Counted from the stretch's first letter, positions 27,553 through 36,056 are shown. The stretch is DNA of 62,448 nucleotides from an uncultured Lachnospiraceae bacterium (GCA_944384155.1 CALWSG010000020.1:1-62448); one strand, 5' to 3'. A program made the numbers and translations. The notes: generated by a model from the letters alone, not told the origin.

Positions 27553-28623
27553 TTACACCATTGCCATAATTTCCTCCCTGGTGATATCAAAAGGATAGTT
27601 TTTAAGCTTAGCTTTATTTGCAAGTATTAAATCAGCATTTTTTTCCATCATTCCCTCAGGCAAAGTTACCTCTCCTAATATAGCCTTAAGGTAACTCTGA
27701 AATTTATCACAGCTTTCAAAGCCTAAAAGTTTAAGAACATTTTCTGCTTCCCTTTTATCCTTATATACCGATACATAACCTCCCAAAAACATTCCCACCG
27801 CCTTGCCGTGGGGAACCCCAAGCTCATATGTAACCATATAGCTTAGTCCGTGAGGCAGTGAGGTTCCCGTGTGTGTTATTGCCATTCCTCCTATCATTGA
27901 GGTATGCATAAGATTATTATAATCCTCCTCGGTTATTTTATTCTCAAGAAGCTTATCCTTAAAGCTTCCCCACATCATCAGTCCTTCTCTGCTGTATATT
28001 CTGTTTAACTCATTGGAATTTGTATTTAGGTAGCTTTCAACTAAATGTGCAAGTGCATCTACTGCCGTATTTACAATATTTGCTCTTGAGGCTGTATGTA
28101 AGTATTTCCCATCTATAAATGCTGCCGTAGGATATATTTTGTGGCTTATGCTCTTTTTTGTCCTCTGCTTATGTAAAGTAAGTATAGCGTATGGCGTCAC
28201 CTCTGAGCCTGTTCCGCAGGTAGTTGGAATACATGCTACTGGAATATATGAAAGAGGTGTGCTTTCATACAATACACTTTCATCTTTTTCCGGATTGGCT
28301 ATCATCAGTGCTATTGCCTTTGATGCATCAAGAGGCGAGCCTCCTCCTATACCTATAATAAAATCAACATTTTCCTCTATTCCTTTTTGCCTTGCCTTCA
28401 TAACTGTTTCTACCGAAGGATTTTCCTCTATTTCATCAAATATAATATATGGAATGTTTTGCTCCTTTAATACAGCTTCCACATCACTTAATGAGCCGTT
28501 TATTCTTGATGATTGTTTTCCCGTTACTATCATTGCCTTACTTCCCATAAGTGCAAGCTCATTTCCGTGACCTTTTACACAATCCCTTTCACTAAATACT
28601 ATAGTTGGCATAAATAACATCAT
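27553..28623 (-). CDS. Iron-containing alcohol dehydrogenase
   Basis: NAD(P)-dependent group III alcohol dehydrogenase (356 residues). The nucleotide-binding motif GIGGGSPLDASKAIAL is near residue 92. The metal site is formed by the Asp/His in VNTAVDALAHLVESYL (near 190) and the His residues in GTSLPHGLSYM and GVPHGKAVG (near 255-275). The natural substrate cannot be read from the sequence. Start codons ATGATG follow AAGGAGAG. A palindrome lies over its likely -10 region, which suggests repressor control. Confidence 0.92.
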   Translation of the reverse strand: MMLFMPTIVFSERDCVKGHGNELALMGSKAMIVTGKQSSRINGSLSDVEAVLKEQNIPYIIFDEIEENPSVETVMKARQKGIEENVDFIIGIGGGSPLDASKAIALMIANPEKDESVLYESTPLSYIPVACIPTTCGTGSEVTPYAILTLHKQRTKKSISHKIYPTAAFIDGKYLHTASRANIVNTAVDALAHLVESYLNTNSNELNRIYSREGLMMWGSFKDKLLENKITEEDYNNLMHTSMIGGMAITHTGTSLPHGLSYMVTYELGVPHGKAVGMFLGGYVSVYKDKREAENVLKLLGFESCDKFQSYLKAILGEVTLPEGMMEKNADLILANKAKLKNYPFDITREEIMAMV

Positions 28624-28707
28624 ATTGGTTCTCTCCTTGTATACTTATCTGCAGACAAATATTCTATATATAACATTTTATTTGTCTTTCATATAATATA
28701 TTCTTTC

Positions 28708-28722
28708 AGGTTATTATAACCT
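28708..28722 (-). promoter_or_regulatory. Palindrome over the alcohol dehydrogenase -10 box
   Basis: AGGTTAT-T-ATAACCT is a perfect palindrome around one central base. On the minus strand it contains TATAAT, a good -10 box, while the -35 region is poor. It could be an operator. A second inverted repeat, TTTGACA with TGTCAAA, lies at 28763-28786 upstream. Confidence 0.45.
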
Positions 28723-28784
28723 ATCAAACAAAATAAATCTATAAAAAGAATTAAATTTGTACTTTGACAGACATAAACTTGTCA

Positions 28785-28824
28785 AATAAAAAATGGTGCA
28801 GCCTCTGAAACTGAGGTTGCACCA
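28785..28824 (-). terminator. Terminator after the Hsp20 gene
   Basis: On the minus strand a stem TGGTGCARCCTC/GAGGCTGCACCA closed by a short loop is followed by ATTTTTTATTTG. It lies about 55-90 bases downstream of the hsp20 stop and is a strong Rho-independent terminator. Confidence 0.88.
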
Positions 28825-28877
28825 TAATGCTTAGAATATTATCTTATCACCAACTAGCGGTTTTCCTTAAGTATTGA

Positions 28878-29342
28878 CTATCCCTCTATTGTAATATACT
28901 TACTTTCTTCAACCTGAGGCTTTGCCTCCTTCTTAGGAACATACAGCTTTAATATTCCGTGCTTAAATTCTCCCTTTATATCCTCCTGTGTAAGGTTTTC
29001 TCCTACATAGAAGCTTCTCTCACAGGCTCCTGCGTAACGCTCACGTCTTATATAGCGTCCTGTTTCCTTATCCTGTTCATCCTTGTCCAATCCCTTTGCA
29101 GCCCTTATAGTAAGGTATCCATTTTCAAGGGAAGCGGAAACTTCTTCTTTCTTAAAGCCAGGCAAATCTATTACTACTTCATATCCGTTATCCATCTCTT
29201 TTATATCGGTCTTCATAAGATTTCCGGCTCTTCTTCCGTAAAGCTTTTTCTCTATCTTACGCTGATCCTTATCATCGTAAAACGGGAAATCATTAAAAAA
29301 GTCATCAAATAAATTTTCTCCAAAAATACTAGGCATTAACAT
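28878..29342 (-). CDS. Hsp20 family small heat-shock protein
   Basis: ATP-independent holdase chaperone (154 residues). The alpha-crystallin domain spans about 45-145, with VVIDLPGFKKEEVSASLENGYLTI and the A-x-x-x-n-G-hydrophobic-L motif in FKHGILKLYVPKKE. The N-terminus (FGENLFDDFFNDFPF) is aromatic, and the C-terminus carries the YITIEG end typical of bacterial members. A CIRCE operator overlaps its -35 box, so HrcA, encoded elsewhere in this window, should repress it. Confidence 0.95.
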   Translation of the reverse strand: MLMPSIFGENLFDDFFNDFPFYDDKDQRKIEKKLYGRRAGNLMKTDIKEMDNGYEVVIDLPGFKKEEVSASLENGYLTIRAAKGLDKDEQDKETGRYIRRERYAGACERSFYVGENLTQEDIKGEFKHGILKLYVPKKEAKPQVEESKYITIEG

Positions 29343-29407
29343 AAGTCATCTCTCCTTTTTATATAATATGCTTGTTTACCTTGTTTCTTTGGAACCGGGA
29401 TGTTTCA

Positions 29408-29424
29408 GAGAACTTTAAAGGTTC
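29408..29424. repeat. 17-bp palindrome in the hsp20 leader
   Basis: AGAAC and GTTCT arms enclose a TTTAAA centre, giving a near-complete palindrome between the promoter and the start codon. On the minus strand it is a leader hairpin; any thermosensing or stabilising role would be inference. Confidence 0.4.
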
Positions 29425-29464
29425 TTTTTATTCCTTTCTGTTCTCCTTCCTTCGTTCTGAGTAT

Positions 29465-29506
29465 ATTATATCACTTTTATTAGCACTGTCAAGAGGTGAG
29501 TGCTAA
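29465..29506 (-). promoter_or_regulatory. hsp20 promoter with CIRCE operator
   Basis: CIRCE at 29480-29506: TTAGCACTC, nine bases, then CAGTGCTAA (one base off the GAGTGCTAA consensus). The promoter has -35 TTGACA at 29487-29492, 16-base spacer and -10 TATAAT at 29465-29470, so HrcA bound to CIRCE would cover the -35 box. Confidence 0.9.
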
Positions 29507-29509
29507 TAT

Positions 29510-29528
29510 ATTTGTGAAAAATTTGTGA
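29510..29528. repeat. ATTTGTGA direct repeat, 11-bp period
   Basis: ATTTGTGA at 29510-29517 and 29521-29528, the start points 11 bases apart, upstream of the hsp20 promoter. The period equals one helix turn, as in binding sites of OmpR-family regulators. The same pattern occurs at 58464-58482. Confidence 0.5.
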
Positions 29529-29560
29529 AATAACTTTACCTGCCGTAACTGTATCTATAC

Positions 29561-31659
29561 TTAAGTATGCCTTACCGGAGTTTTACAGTTCCATGTACAA
29601 GTATCCATATACTCATTAATATCATTATCACATCTGCCAATCGCCTTAATAACAGCTTTTCCTGCCTCTAATATAACATTTTCCATAATGAAAACCCCAT
29701 TCCCTCTAGCTTCCATTTTTCCAAAGCTCTTGTGATTTATAAATAATTTAACTTCATCGCAGTTTGAATAAACCTTAATATATGTATCTGCCTCTTCTCT
29801 TTCAGTCCATCTGCGGCTTGTTATATATACAAACAAATCCTTTTTATTCCAATTTGCTTTGTATAGATAATAAATATCCTTCTTAGTGCTGCGGTCGGCT
29901 GTCACAAGCCCCTTATCATTTAATGCAATCTGTCCCCCTTCATTTCTGGCATCTACTGCGAAATCAAACATTACCCAGCAATATGTGCCCCAAATCTCAT
30001 TGTGATTATTTATATACGCCAGTGCTTCTTCGCTCATAAGATTTTGATATTCTTCAGGATGCCACTGCCCACCTGATGTCAGGTTATTTACTCCCAGTCT
30101 GGGATATGCCTCATGCTGGTTAACATTTGCACCCCAGCCATACTCAGAAATACCCATAGGTCGGCTGTCAAGTGCCAATTTTCTGACCATTACCTCCTCA
30201 AATGTTCCATAGAAGTTATCATCCGGATACCAGCCCGGATAAATATTCCACGCAACAATATCCGACTTCCACCCTATATTATTGTCAAAATTATTATTTA
30301 CTGAATCCCCATTGTTCTGATTCATTGCATAATCACGATTTACCGCCTGTGTTGTGTATCTTCCTGTTGTATCAAGTGTTTTGACAAGTGCGTCAAGATT
30401 GTATAACAGTTTTTTTGCCTTAGCTACCTGTGCATTTGCAGTTGCATTAAATAAGTCAGTACCATTTCCTATTTCATTTTCCAAACCCCAGATAATAACA
30501 GATGGTCTGTTATACTGCTGGCTAATCAGTTCTGTAAGCTGCCTTTCTGTAACCTCTTGAAAATCCTGTGAAGTTCCAATCATATTTACCAGCGGAATCT
30601 CTGTCCACACAACAATACCATTCTTATCACACAAATCATAGAAATAATCTGTTTGGGGATAATGACAAAGTCTTACAGTATTAATGCCAAGCTCAAGCAT
30701 AATATCCATATCATCCTGATGCATTTCTTCTGTCATGGCACTTCCAACCTTCGCCATATATGAATGTCTGTTCACACCACGAAGAGGATAAGACCTGCCA
30801 TTTAAGAAGAATCCCTCGTCTGATTCACTGTTATCTGCACCCTTTTCCCAGCTTATTCCTTCCCAAAGTACAGGATTTTCCACTTTTATATCCTTGGTAT
30901 ATGTAATCTTACTGTTTGCGGGAATTTTTATTATCTCATCCGCTGTTTCCGGTGCATTATCTCCAATTACCATGATAACGGCTTCTATTTCCTTGTCCGT
31001 ATCGGAATCATTTACAATACGGGTTTTACTTGAAATTTCCCTAAATCCTCAGGAATTTCCCTGCTTCTCATATTGCCTGTTATAAGAAATAATCCCGATG
31101 AACCGTTATTTTCCAAATCAATATGCACCTCATTAACTATTACAAGATACACACGCCGATAAATGCCTCCATACATGTTAAAGTCGCCTGATATAGGTGC
31201 AATGGACTGATCTGCACGATTGTCAACTCTTACATCCATTACATTATTTCCCTCTTTTACATATTTTGTTACATCAAAGCGAAATGCAGTACAACCTCCC
31301 TTATGTGTATATCCGGCATTTTCGCCATTTATATATAAATCTGTCTTTGTATTAACTCCTAAGAATTCAATATAAACTCTTTTGCCTGAAAGTTCACTGT
31401 CTAATCTGAATTCTTTGTGATACCAGTAAGATGTTCTTTCATAATTACCGCCGCCATCTTCTCCATCGACTGCATTCCATGTATGTGGAATAAAAACATC
31501 ATCCCACTCAGAGTAATCTGCCTGTAATGCATTTTCTGCCTTAAGCATTCTTCCGCCAAACTTCCATATGCCCCCAAGCTCCTGAACATAATCACTGCCT
31601 CTGCCGCTTGCTGTATGCAATATCACATTTAAAGAATTGTTAGTATTATCAGTTTTCAT
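29561..31659 (-). pseudogene. Glycoside hydrolase family 2 (beta-galactosidase-like), frameshifted
   Basis: Two open frames together make one GH2 enzyme. The upstream part (31012-31659, 215 residues) has the sugar-binding jelly-roll (GIWKFGG, PHTWNAVDGEDGG, NGGIYRRVYL-type end) and runs into a stop. The downstream part (29561-30973, 470 residues from its first ATG) carries the Ig-like and TIM-barrel domains, with GVNRHSYM, the acid/base Glu in WGLENEIG and the nucleophile Glu in GISEYGWG. Adding one base in the G run at 31039-31041, or removing one 20-base unit of the AATTTCCCT direct repeat there, restores a continuous frame. So it is one recently broken gene, or a sequencing error. It is divergent from an AraC regulator that probably controls it. 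Confidence 0.88.
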
Positions 31660-31723
31660 AAGTCCTCCATTTTGTGTGTGATATTTCTACAATAAAATTT
31701 ACTTTTAATAATAAAATATATTG

Positions 31724-31752
31724 TTTACATCTTTTATTCAATGGACTATACT
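31724..31752 (+). promoter_or_regulatory. Promoter of the AraC regulator gene
   Basis: -35 TTTACA at 31724-31729, 17-base spacer, -10 TATACT at 31747-31752, in the 146-base gap between the divergent GH2 and regulator genes. Confidence 0.6.
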
Positions 31753-31805
31753 AATATAAAATTGATTTATTCTTATATTTTAAATTAAATGGAGATTTTA
31801 TTTTT

Positions 31806-32567
31806 ATGATTGAATTATTAAAAATAGGAGAAAATACATATCATGACGGCAATTTTCATGTAGACAGACCAAACGGTTATCCTGTATATTTGCTGATATT
31901 TGTTAAAACCCGCGGGCATTTTCTCATTGACAGTCAATGGATAACGGCGGAACCTAATACCGCCTTTTTATTCAAGCCATACCAAACACACAGATATCAC
32001 GGCATAGATAGTTCATACATAGACAGTTGGGCTCACCTTAACTTTCAGAATTCATTGCTTAATAGGCATTTTCCATTCGGTCAGCCTATTACCATACACA
32101 ATCCTCATGATTATGATTCATTATTTCATATTATATGTAATGAATTTTACGGCTCCAAGCCACATCGTGATTCCATATTAAATTCGCTGTTATCTGCCAT
32201 GCTTGAAAAACTTTCAGACGAAAGTAATACTGCTTCATATCCTGCTATTTATTATGATTTATCGGAAGTTAGAAAATATATATACAGCCACCCTGATAAA
32301 GAACATTCTATTGAAGAACTTTCTGCGGGACTAGGCATCAGTGTTGGTTATTTTCATTCACTTTATCGAAGATTTTTCAATACTACATGTATAAATGATG
32401 TTATAAAAAGCCGTCTGCAGTCGGCAGCCGAATTTCTACGTTCCACAGACTTAGGTATTGAAGATATTGCCATAAGATGCGGTTATAACCACACCGAACA
32501 CTTTATCCGACAATTCAAAAAGGAATATGGCACAACTCCTAATAAGTATAGAAAAGAGTTAATATAG
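31806..32567 (+). CDS. AraC family transcriptional regulator
   Basis: Sugar-responsive DNA-binding regulator of 253 residues. The N-terminal half is a cupin sensor domain (FHVDRPNGYPVYLLIFVKTRGHF, then FKPYQTHRYHG). The C-terminal half has two helix-turn-helix units of the HTH_18 type (SIEELSAGLGISVGYFHSLYRRFF, then DIAIRCGYNHTEHFIRQFKKE and the TTPNKYRK signature). It is divergent from the GH2 gene across a shared intergenic region and so most likely regulates it in response to a sugar. Its last codons overlap, on the other strand, the remnant of an EamA transporter. Confidence 0.93.
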   Translation: MIELLKIGENTYHDGNFHVDRPNGYPVYLLIFVKTRGHFLIDSQWITAEPNTAFLFKPYQTHRYHGIDSSYIDSWAHLNFQNSLLNRHFPFGQPITIHNPHDYDSLFHIICNEFYGSKPHRDSILNSLLSAMLEKLSDESNTASYPAIYYDLSEVRKYIYSHPDKEHSIEELSAGLGISVGYFHSLYRRFFNTTCINDVIKSRLQSAAEFLRSTDLGIEDIAIRCGYNHTEHFIRQFKKEYGTTPNKYRKELI

Positions 32568-32836
32568 CTATTGCCACAACTGATATAAGACTCAATATAC
32601 TTCCTGTTAATTTCTTCTTACCCATATTTTCCTTAATAAAAATACTATGTACAAATAAAACCAACTGCTGCGTTTGGAATCCTTGAAAACATCAGCATTA
32701 TACCTAACCATACTGATGTGCCCAACGCCACGAAAAAAGCAAATTCATTTGCTTTATATTTAAGCTTTGCAGATATAAACTTATCTCCCAATGATGAAAT
32801 TGTGTAACAGCCAACTGTCAGTATTGACCAAAACAT
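32539..32836 (-). pseudogene. Remnant of an EamA (DMT) family transporter
   Basis: An open frame of 63 residues (32645-32836) starts with MFWSILTVGCYTISSLGDKF behind a perfect AGGAGG. It reads like the first two helices of an EamA-type transporter, then stops. A shifted frame just downstream (about 32539-32660) reads FIKENMGKKKLTGSILSL followed by a hydrophobic run, like the last helix of the same family. About 200 residues between them are missing. I infer an internal deletion plus a frameshift. The remnant ends inside the 3' end of the AraC gene on the opposite strand. Confidence 0.6.
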
Positions 32837-32838
32837 AA

Positions 32839-32890
32839 ATACCTCCTGATATGATAAAAGCTTTAAAAACTATAACATATCAGGAGGTAT
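32839..32890. repeat. Perfect 15-bp inverted repeat holding two ribosome-binding sites
   Basis: Arms 32839-32853 and 32876-32890 are exact reverse complements (ATACCTCCTGATATG) with a 22-base loop. On the minus strand, the AGGAGG of the EamA remnant lies in one arm and would be paired with the other. On the plus strand, the other arm shows an AGGAGG before ATG of a six-codon frame. Confidence 0.75.
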
Positions 32891-32961
32891 AATATCAATG
32901 AACTATACTATTCAATAATTGATACTTTCTAATTTATAAAATTACTGCTCCTATAAACAAA

Positions 32962-33033
32962 CAGCTTGTAGGGGAATCGAACCCCTGTTTCCGCCGTGAG
33001 AGGGCGGCGTCTTAACCGCTTGACCAACAAGCC
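32962..33033 (-). tRNA. tRNA-Glu (CUC anticodon)
   Basis: A 72-base cloverleaf on the minus strand. The acceptor stem is GGCTTGT/ACAAGCT (first pair G-U), the D arm GTCAAGCGGTTAAGAC and the anticodon stem CCGCC/GGCGG with loop CTCTCAC. So the anticodon is CUC, for Glu. The T arm is GGGGTTCGATTCCCC. The discriminator is G, and CCA is not encoded. Confidence 0.93.
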
Positions 33034-33131
33034 ATGTCTTCTTGACACTTGAATAGTATATCATAAAAAAAAATAATTGCAAGTACTTTTTTAAAAATTT
33101 CCAAAAATTTTTTCAACCGTGTAAACTTTAT

Positions 33132-33168
33132 GGCTTAAAGGGCAGGATAACCCTGCATCCTTTAAGCC
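33132..33168 (-). terminator. Hairpin after the SpoIID-type gene
   Basis: Stem GGCTTAAAGG/CCTTTAAGCC extended by CAGG/CCTG. No immediate T run follows, though the next 70 bases are AT-rich. It lies just after the gene, so it is probably an end-of-transcript hairpin. Confidence 0.45.
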
Positions 33169-33176
33169 AACACACT

Positions 33177-35531
33177 TTAATACATCTTTTTTATTTCTAT
33201 TCCGCTGTAGAAAAATTTTAATATTTCACTGTATAATATTCCGTTATCACCCATTGTATTGGCACCATTCTGACTTAAGCCGACTCCGTGACCGTAACCT
33301 CCTCCTATTATGTTATATCCTGTTATAACACCATCTTCTGCCACGGCGTCCATAACTATATATGAGCTTGGAAGCATATTAAAGCTGCTGTTTACAGAAC
33401 CGTCATTTTTTATTATTTCACTTGACACAGGGTGAAACAGCTTTCTTATATAACCTTCAGTAGTTACCTTTACCGTAGCATTTGTTCCGTATATTATTAC
33501 GTAGTTAAGTACGCCTCCTGTACTTCTCGTGCCAAGCTCCACCTTTTTTACATCGCCAACAGAAGATATGGGACTTGAAACGTACTTTCCCTCCTGGTTA
33601 AGTGTAAGCACCTTGTCATTGCCTGACTGGTAAAGACTGCCTATCACCTCATTTACAGTCTGGGTCATGTCATCTAATGTCATATATAATGACCAGCGAT
33701 ACCATGCATACTGGCTGTCATATGAGGAAAACTGATTTCTTATAAATGTGTCAAAGTTACTTTCATCAGTAAGGTCTATGCTTACCTCCTCTCCTGTGAG
33801 TATACGCCCCTTAATATAGCTAAGTCCTGTTCCTCCCCACACTGTGGCATCTGTTGTACTTCCACATGATGTTGAAAAGAAAAATGCATTTACTATTTCA
33901 TCACCGTACATCATTATTTCTCCGTAGGTTTCATCTACCGCAGCAGTAGTTGAGGCTCTCTCCTGAGAATTATTATATACCTGAAATGTGGTGCTGTCGT
34001 CCACATGAGCACCGTATTCACTGAGCGTATTGTTTAAAAGCTGCCTGTAGGCATAGCTTCTGGCACATACTGCCTGTGCCTTTAATGCCTCCGTACTGTA
34101 TGTGTATGGCATTTCGCTTGGAACTACGGCATACAAATACTGCTCTATAGGCACCTCATTTACAATAACAAGCTTTCCGTCCTTTACAGTTATTTCCAGT
34201 GTTCCCCTGTATGATGGAGTTCCGTATCCACGCTCTATAGAGTTAATGCTTATCCTTCCGTTTACACTCTGAGGCGTTATCGTCAGCCTTCCTTCCTGAA
34301 GATAAGGACTGTCTGCATTAAGCTCAAGCTGTGTTCCTGCCTCTGCCTTCTGAGTCTCATTGCCATAGGACAGCTCATATGATGTATCAGAGCTTACAGT
34401 AACCGTATCATGAAACATTTCCTTATGTCCTGTCGTCTTTATAAGAACCCTTATATTCTTGGCATTTACATCTCTGTCAATAACAATGGCACATATTTTT
34501 CCCTCATCATTTACTATAAACTTCTGAATGTCATAGCCTACAAGCACATCCTTTATACTTTTCATCTGCATACTGCCATATGTCTTATACACTCTTACAT
34601 TGTCATCAAGGCCATACACGCCCTCTCCCTCAAGCTCTATGCCTCCTTCTCCTGATGAGAGTACCTTTCCTGACACAGACCTGCTTTTTACAGAATAATC
34701 CTTGACCTTTTTATTCTTTATATGTATATCTGCCGCCACACTGCTGTATACCGCTTCCTTATCATCTGTCTCAAATTCTCGTAATGCTCCGTCAATAAAC
34801 GCCTTTATTTTCCCATTCTCCACAGTTATGACCCATGCATTGTGGTATGTTATTTCTGTCGAAATAATTTCTATTACACATAGTATTTCATTATCCTTTA
34901 TCAATGCTTTTACTTCTTTATCTATATAATAATCGACAGATAAGCCTGTAAATAAATAGGTGCCCTTTGTTGTCACCGCCTGCCATGACGGTATGGTGGG
35001 AACATTTGATACTGTACCTACTATACACATATCAGTCTCCGATACCACATCATTTTTTCCAAGAAGCTCTACAAGCTTTCCGTATATCTCATTCCACTCA
35101 CTTGTTATTATGGCATTTGAGCTTTTATTATTTTTCACATATGACCATATCTCCTTATCTTCAATCTTCATATTTGTAAGTAGCTTATTAAGACTGTCAT
35201 ATGTAAATGGTGATACTGCGTCACTGTCTGTTGGCTTTATATCCTTTTCCAAAAAATATGTATCATTATACATTGCATTCATATACGGAACATACCATCC
35301 GTCGGATGTTCCCGAAAAGCAATCCTCCATCTCTCTGCACTCATCTGTTGTATGATATAAAAGAGAAATGCTTCTTGCCACCTGACCTGCCGTAACCACA
35401 TTTTTATCAGGATTTTCCTGATTTTTAGATGAGCTTAATTTATATACTGCCAGAATTAATATAAGTGCCATACACACCATAACAAGAATGACACTTTTTC
35501 TGTTGTGAAAACTTTTTCTGCTAAACTTCAT
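33177..35531 (-). CDS. SpoIID/LytB-domain membrane-anchored protein
   Basis: Large exported protein of 784 residues counted from ATG 35531 (MKFSRKSFHNRK), which has AGGAGAG eight bases upstream. A longer frame to 35606 runs back into the ncRNA terminator and is rejected. An N-terminal membrane anchor (about 13-35) is followed by roughly 400 residues without a family I recognise. The SpoIID domain is in the last part: VPIEQYLYAVVPSEMP, ALKAQAVCARSYAYRQLL with DDSTTFQVYNNSQERA, VWGGTGLSYIKG, and GGGYGHGVGLSQNGA near the end. SpoIID proteins are lytic transglycosylases that act on denuded glycan in spore engulfment; LytB-type relatives act in ordinary walls. With its big N-terminal region it is probably a vegetative SpoIID-like protein. 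Confidence 0.9.
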   Translation of the reverse strand: MKFSRKSFHNRKSVILVMVCMALILILAVYKLSSSKNQENPDKNVVTAGQVARSISLLYHTTDECREMEDCFSGTSDGWYVPYMNAMYNDTYFLEKDIKPTDSDAVSPFTYDSLNKLLTNMKIEDKEIWSYVKNNKSSNAIITSEWNEIYGKLVELLGKNDVVSETDMCIVGTVSNVPTIPSWQAVTTKGTYLFTGLSVDYYIDKEVKALIKDNEILCVIEIISTEITYHNAWVITVENGKIKAFIDGALREFETDDKEAVYSSVAADIHIKNKKVKDYSVKSRSVSGKVLSSGEGGIELEGEGVYGLDDNVRVYKTYGSMQMKSIKDVLVGYDIQKFIVNDEGKICAIVIDRDVNAKNIRVLIKTTGHKEMFHDTVTVSSDTSYELSYGNETQKAEAGTQLELNADSPYLQEGRLTITPQSVNGRISINSIERGYGTPSYRGTLEITVKDGKLVIVNEVPIEQYLYAVVPSEMPYTYSTEALKAQAVCARSYAYRQLLNNTLSEYGAHVDDSTTFQVYNNSQERASTTAAVDETYGEIMMYGDEIVNAFFFSTSCGSTTDATVWGGTGLSYIKGRILTGEEVSIDLTDESNFDTFIRNQFSSYDSQYAWYRWSLYMTLDDMTQTVNEVIGSLYQSGNDKVLTLNQEGKYVSSPISSVGDVKKVELGTRSTGGVLNYVIIYGTNATVKVTTEGYIRKLFHPVSSEIIKNDGSVNSSFNMLPSSYIVMDAVAEDGVITGYNIIGGGYGHGVGLSQNGANTMGDNGILYSEILKFFYSGIEIKKMY

Positions 35532-35576
35532 ACATGGCTCTCCTGTCATTGTAGGAATTTCTAAAATGTTTCCCTT

Positions 35577-35818
35577 AAAGAAATAAATGCCGCTTTTAAG
35601 CGGCATATTACTTTCTCATATGTACCCCAAAATGCCGGTTCCTGTATTTTGAGTCCTAGCCGTAAGCCAGGTGGGCAACCGCATCTAATATTCTGCCGTC
35701 CACTTATAGAGGCTTGACATCCTATTAGAGATATAGGAATCCCTTTCACACAAATGTAGGTTCAAAATATTCAGGAGTTGTCGAACATTTCAGGAAATAC
35801 AACATATATTTCTTTCTT
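35577..35818 (-). ncRNA. ssrS: 6S-like RNA
   Basis: An independent RNA gene with its own promoter (TTGATA, 17, TATACT) and Rho-independent terminator. It folds as one long rod: ATATGT near the 5' end pairs with ACATAT before the terminator, CCTGAAATG with CATTTTGGG, and TCCTG and TATTTTGA with TCAAAATA and CAGGA. A central bubble holds a small TCCTAT hairpin on the 5' side. The apical stem is AAGCC/GGCTT with AGTGG/CCACCT. This is the layout of 6S RNA, which binds RNA polymerase and mimics an open promoter. No Rfam search was possible. Confidence 0.7.
35587..35606 (-). terminator. Terminator of the 6S-like RNA
   Basis: Stem ATGCCGCTT/AAGCGGCAT with a two-base centre, followed on the minus strand by TTATTTCTTT. 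It also separates the RNA from the SpoIID-type gene. Confidence 0.8.
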
Positions 35819-35824
35819 GGTTTT

Positions 35825-35853
35825 AGTATACTCTATTTTCTTAAAATTATCAA
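35825..35853 (-). promoter_or_regulatory. Promoter of the 6S-like RNA
   Basis: -35 TTGATA at 35848-35853, 17-base spacer, -10 TATACT at 35825-35830; start expected near 35818. Confidence 0.75.
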
Positions 35854-36011
35854 GTATTTCCTTAACTTAAATACACTAACGCCTTTTTTCACCCCTTAAT
35901 TTCGCCTCCCATTTATCTTATTACACTTAACCGTATTTTATGACAGGTCATTCCATAAAGAAGCCGTATTCCTGTAAAATATATATTCACTGCATATTTA
36001 TTTTCACTAAA

Positions 36012-36056
36012 ATGAGAGCGTCTCAAAAAGTCGTTAGACTTTTGGGACGCCCTCAT
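36012..36056 (-). terminator. Terminator after pckA
   Basis: A long stem, ATGAG-GCGTC-CAAAAGTC with its complement across a TAAC loop, followed on the minus strand by TTTAGT. It lies about 50 bases after the pckA stop. Confidence 0.75.

Noticed and set aside
35532..35606. An earlier start for the SpoIID-type gene
   Set aside because: The extension begins inside the terminator of the 6S-like RNA, while AGGAGAG precedes ATG 35531.
35561..35749. A 62-residue minus-strand frame
   Set aside because: It overlaps the 6S-like RNA and its terminator and has no ribosome binding site.
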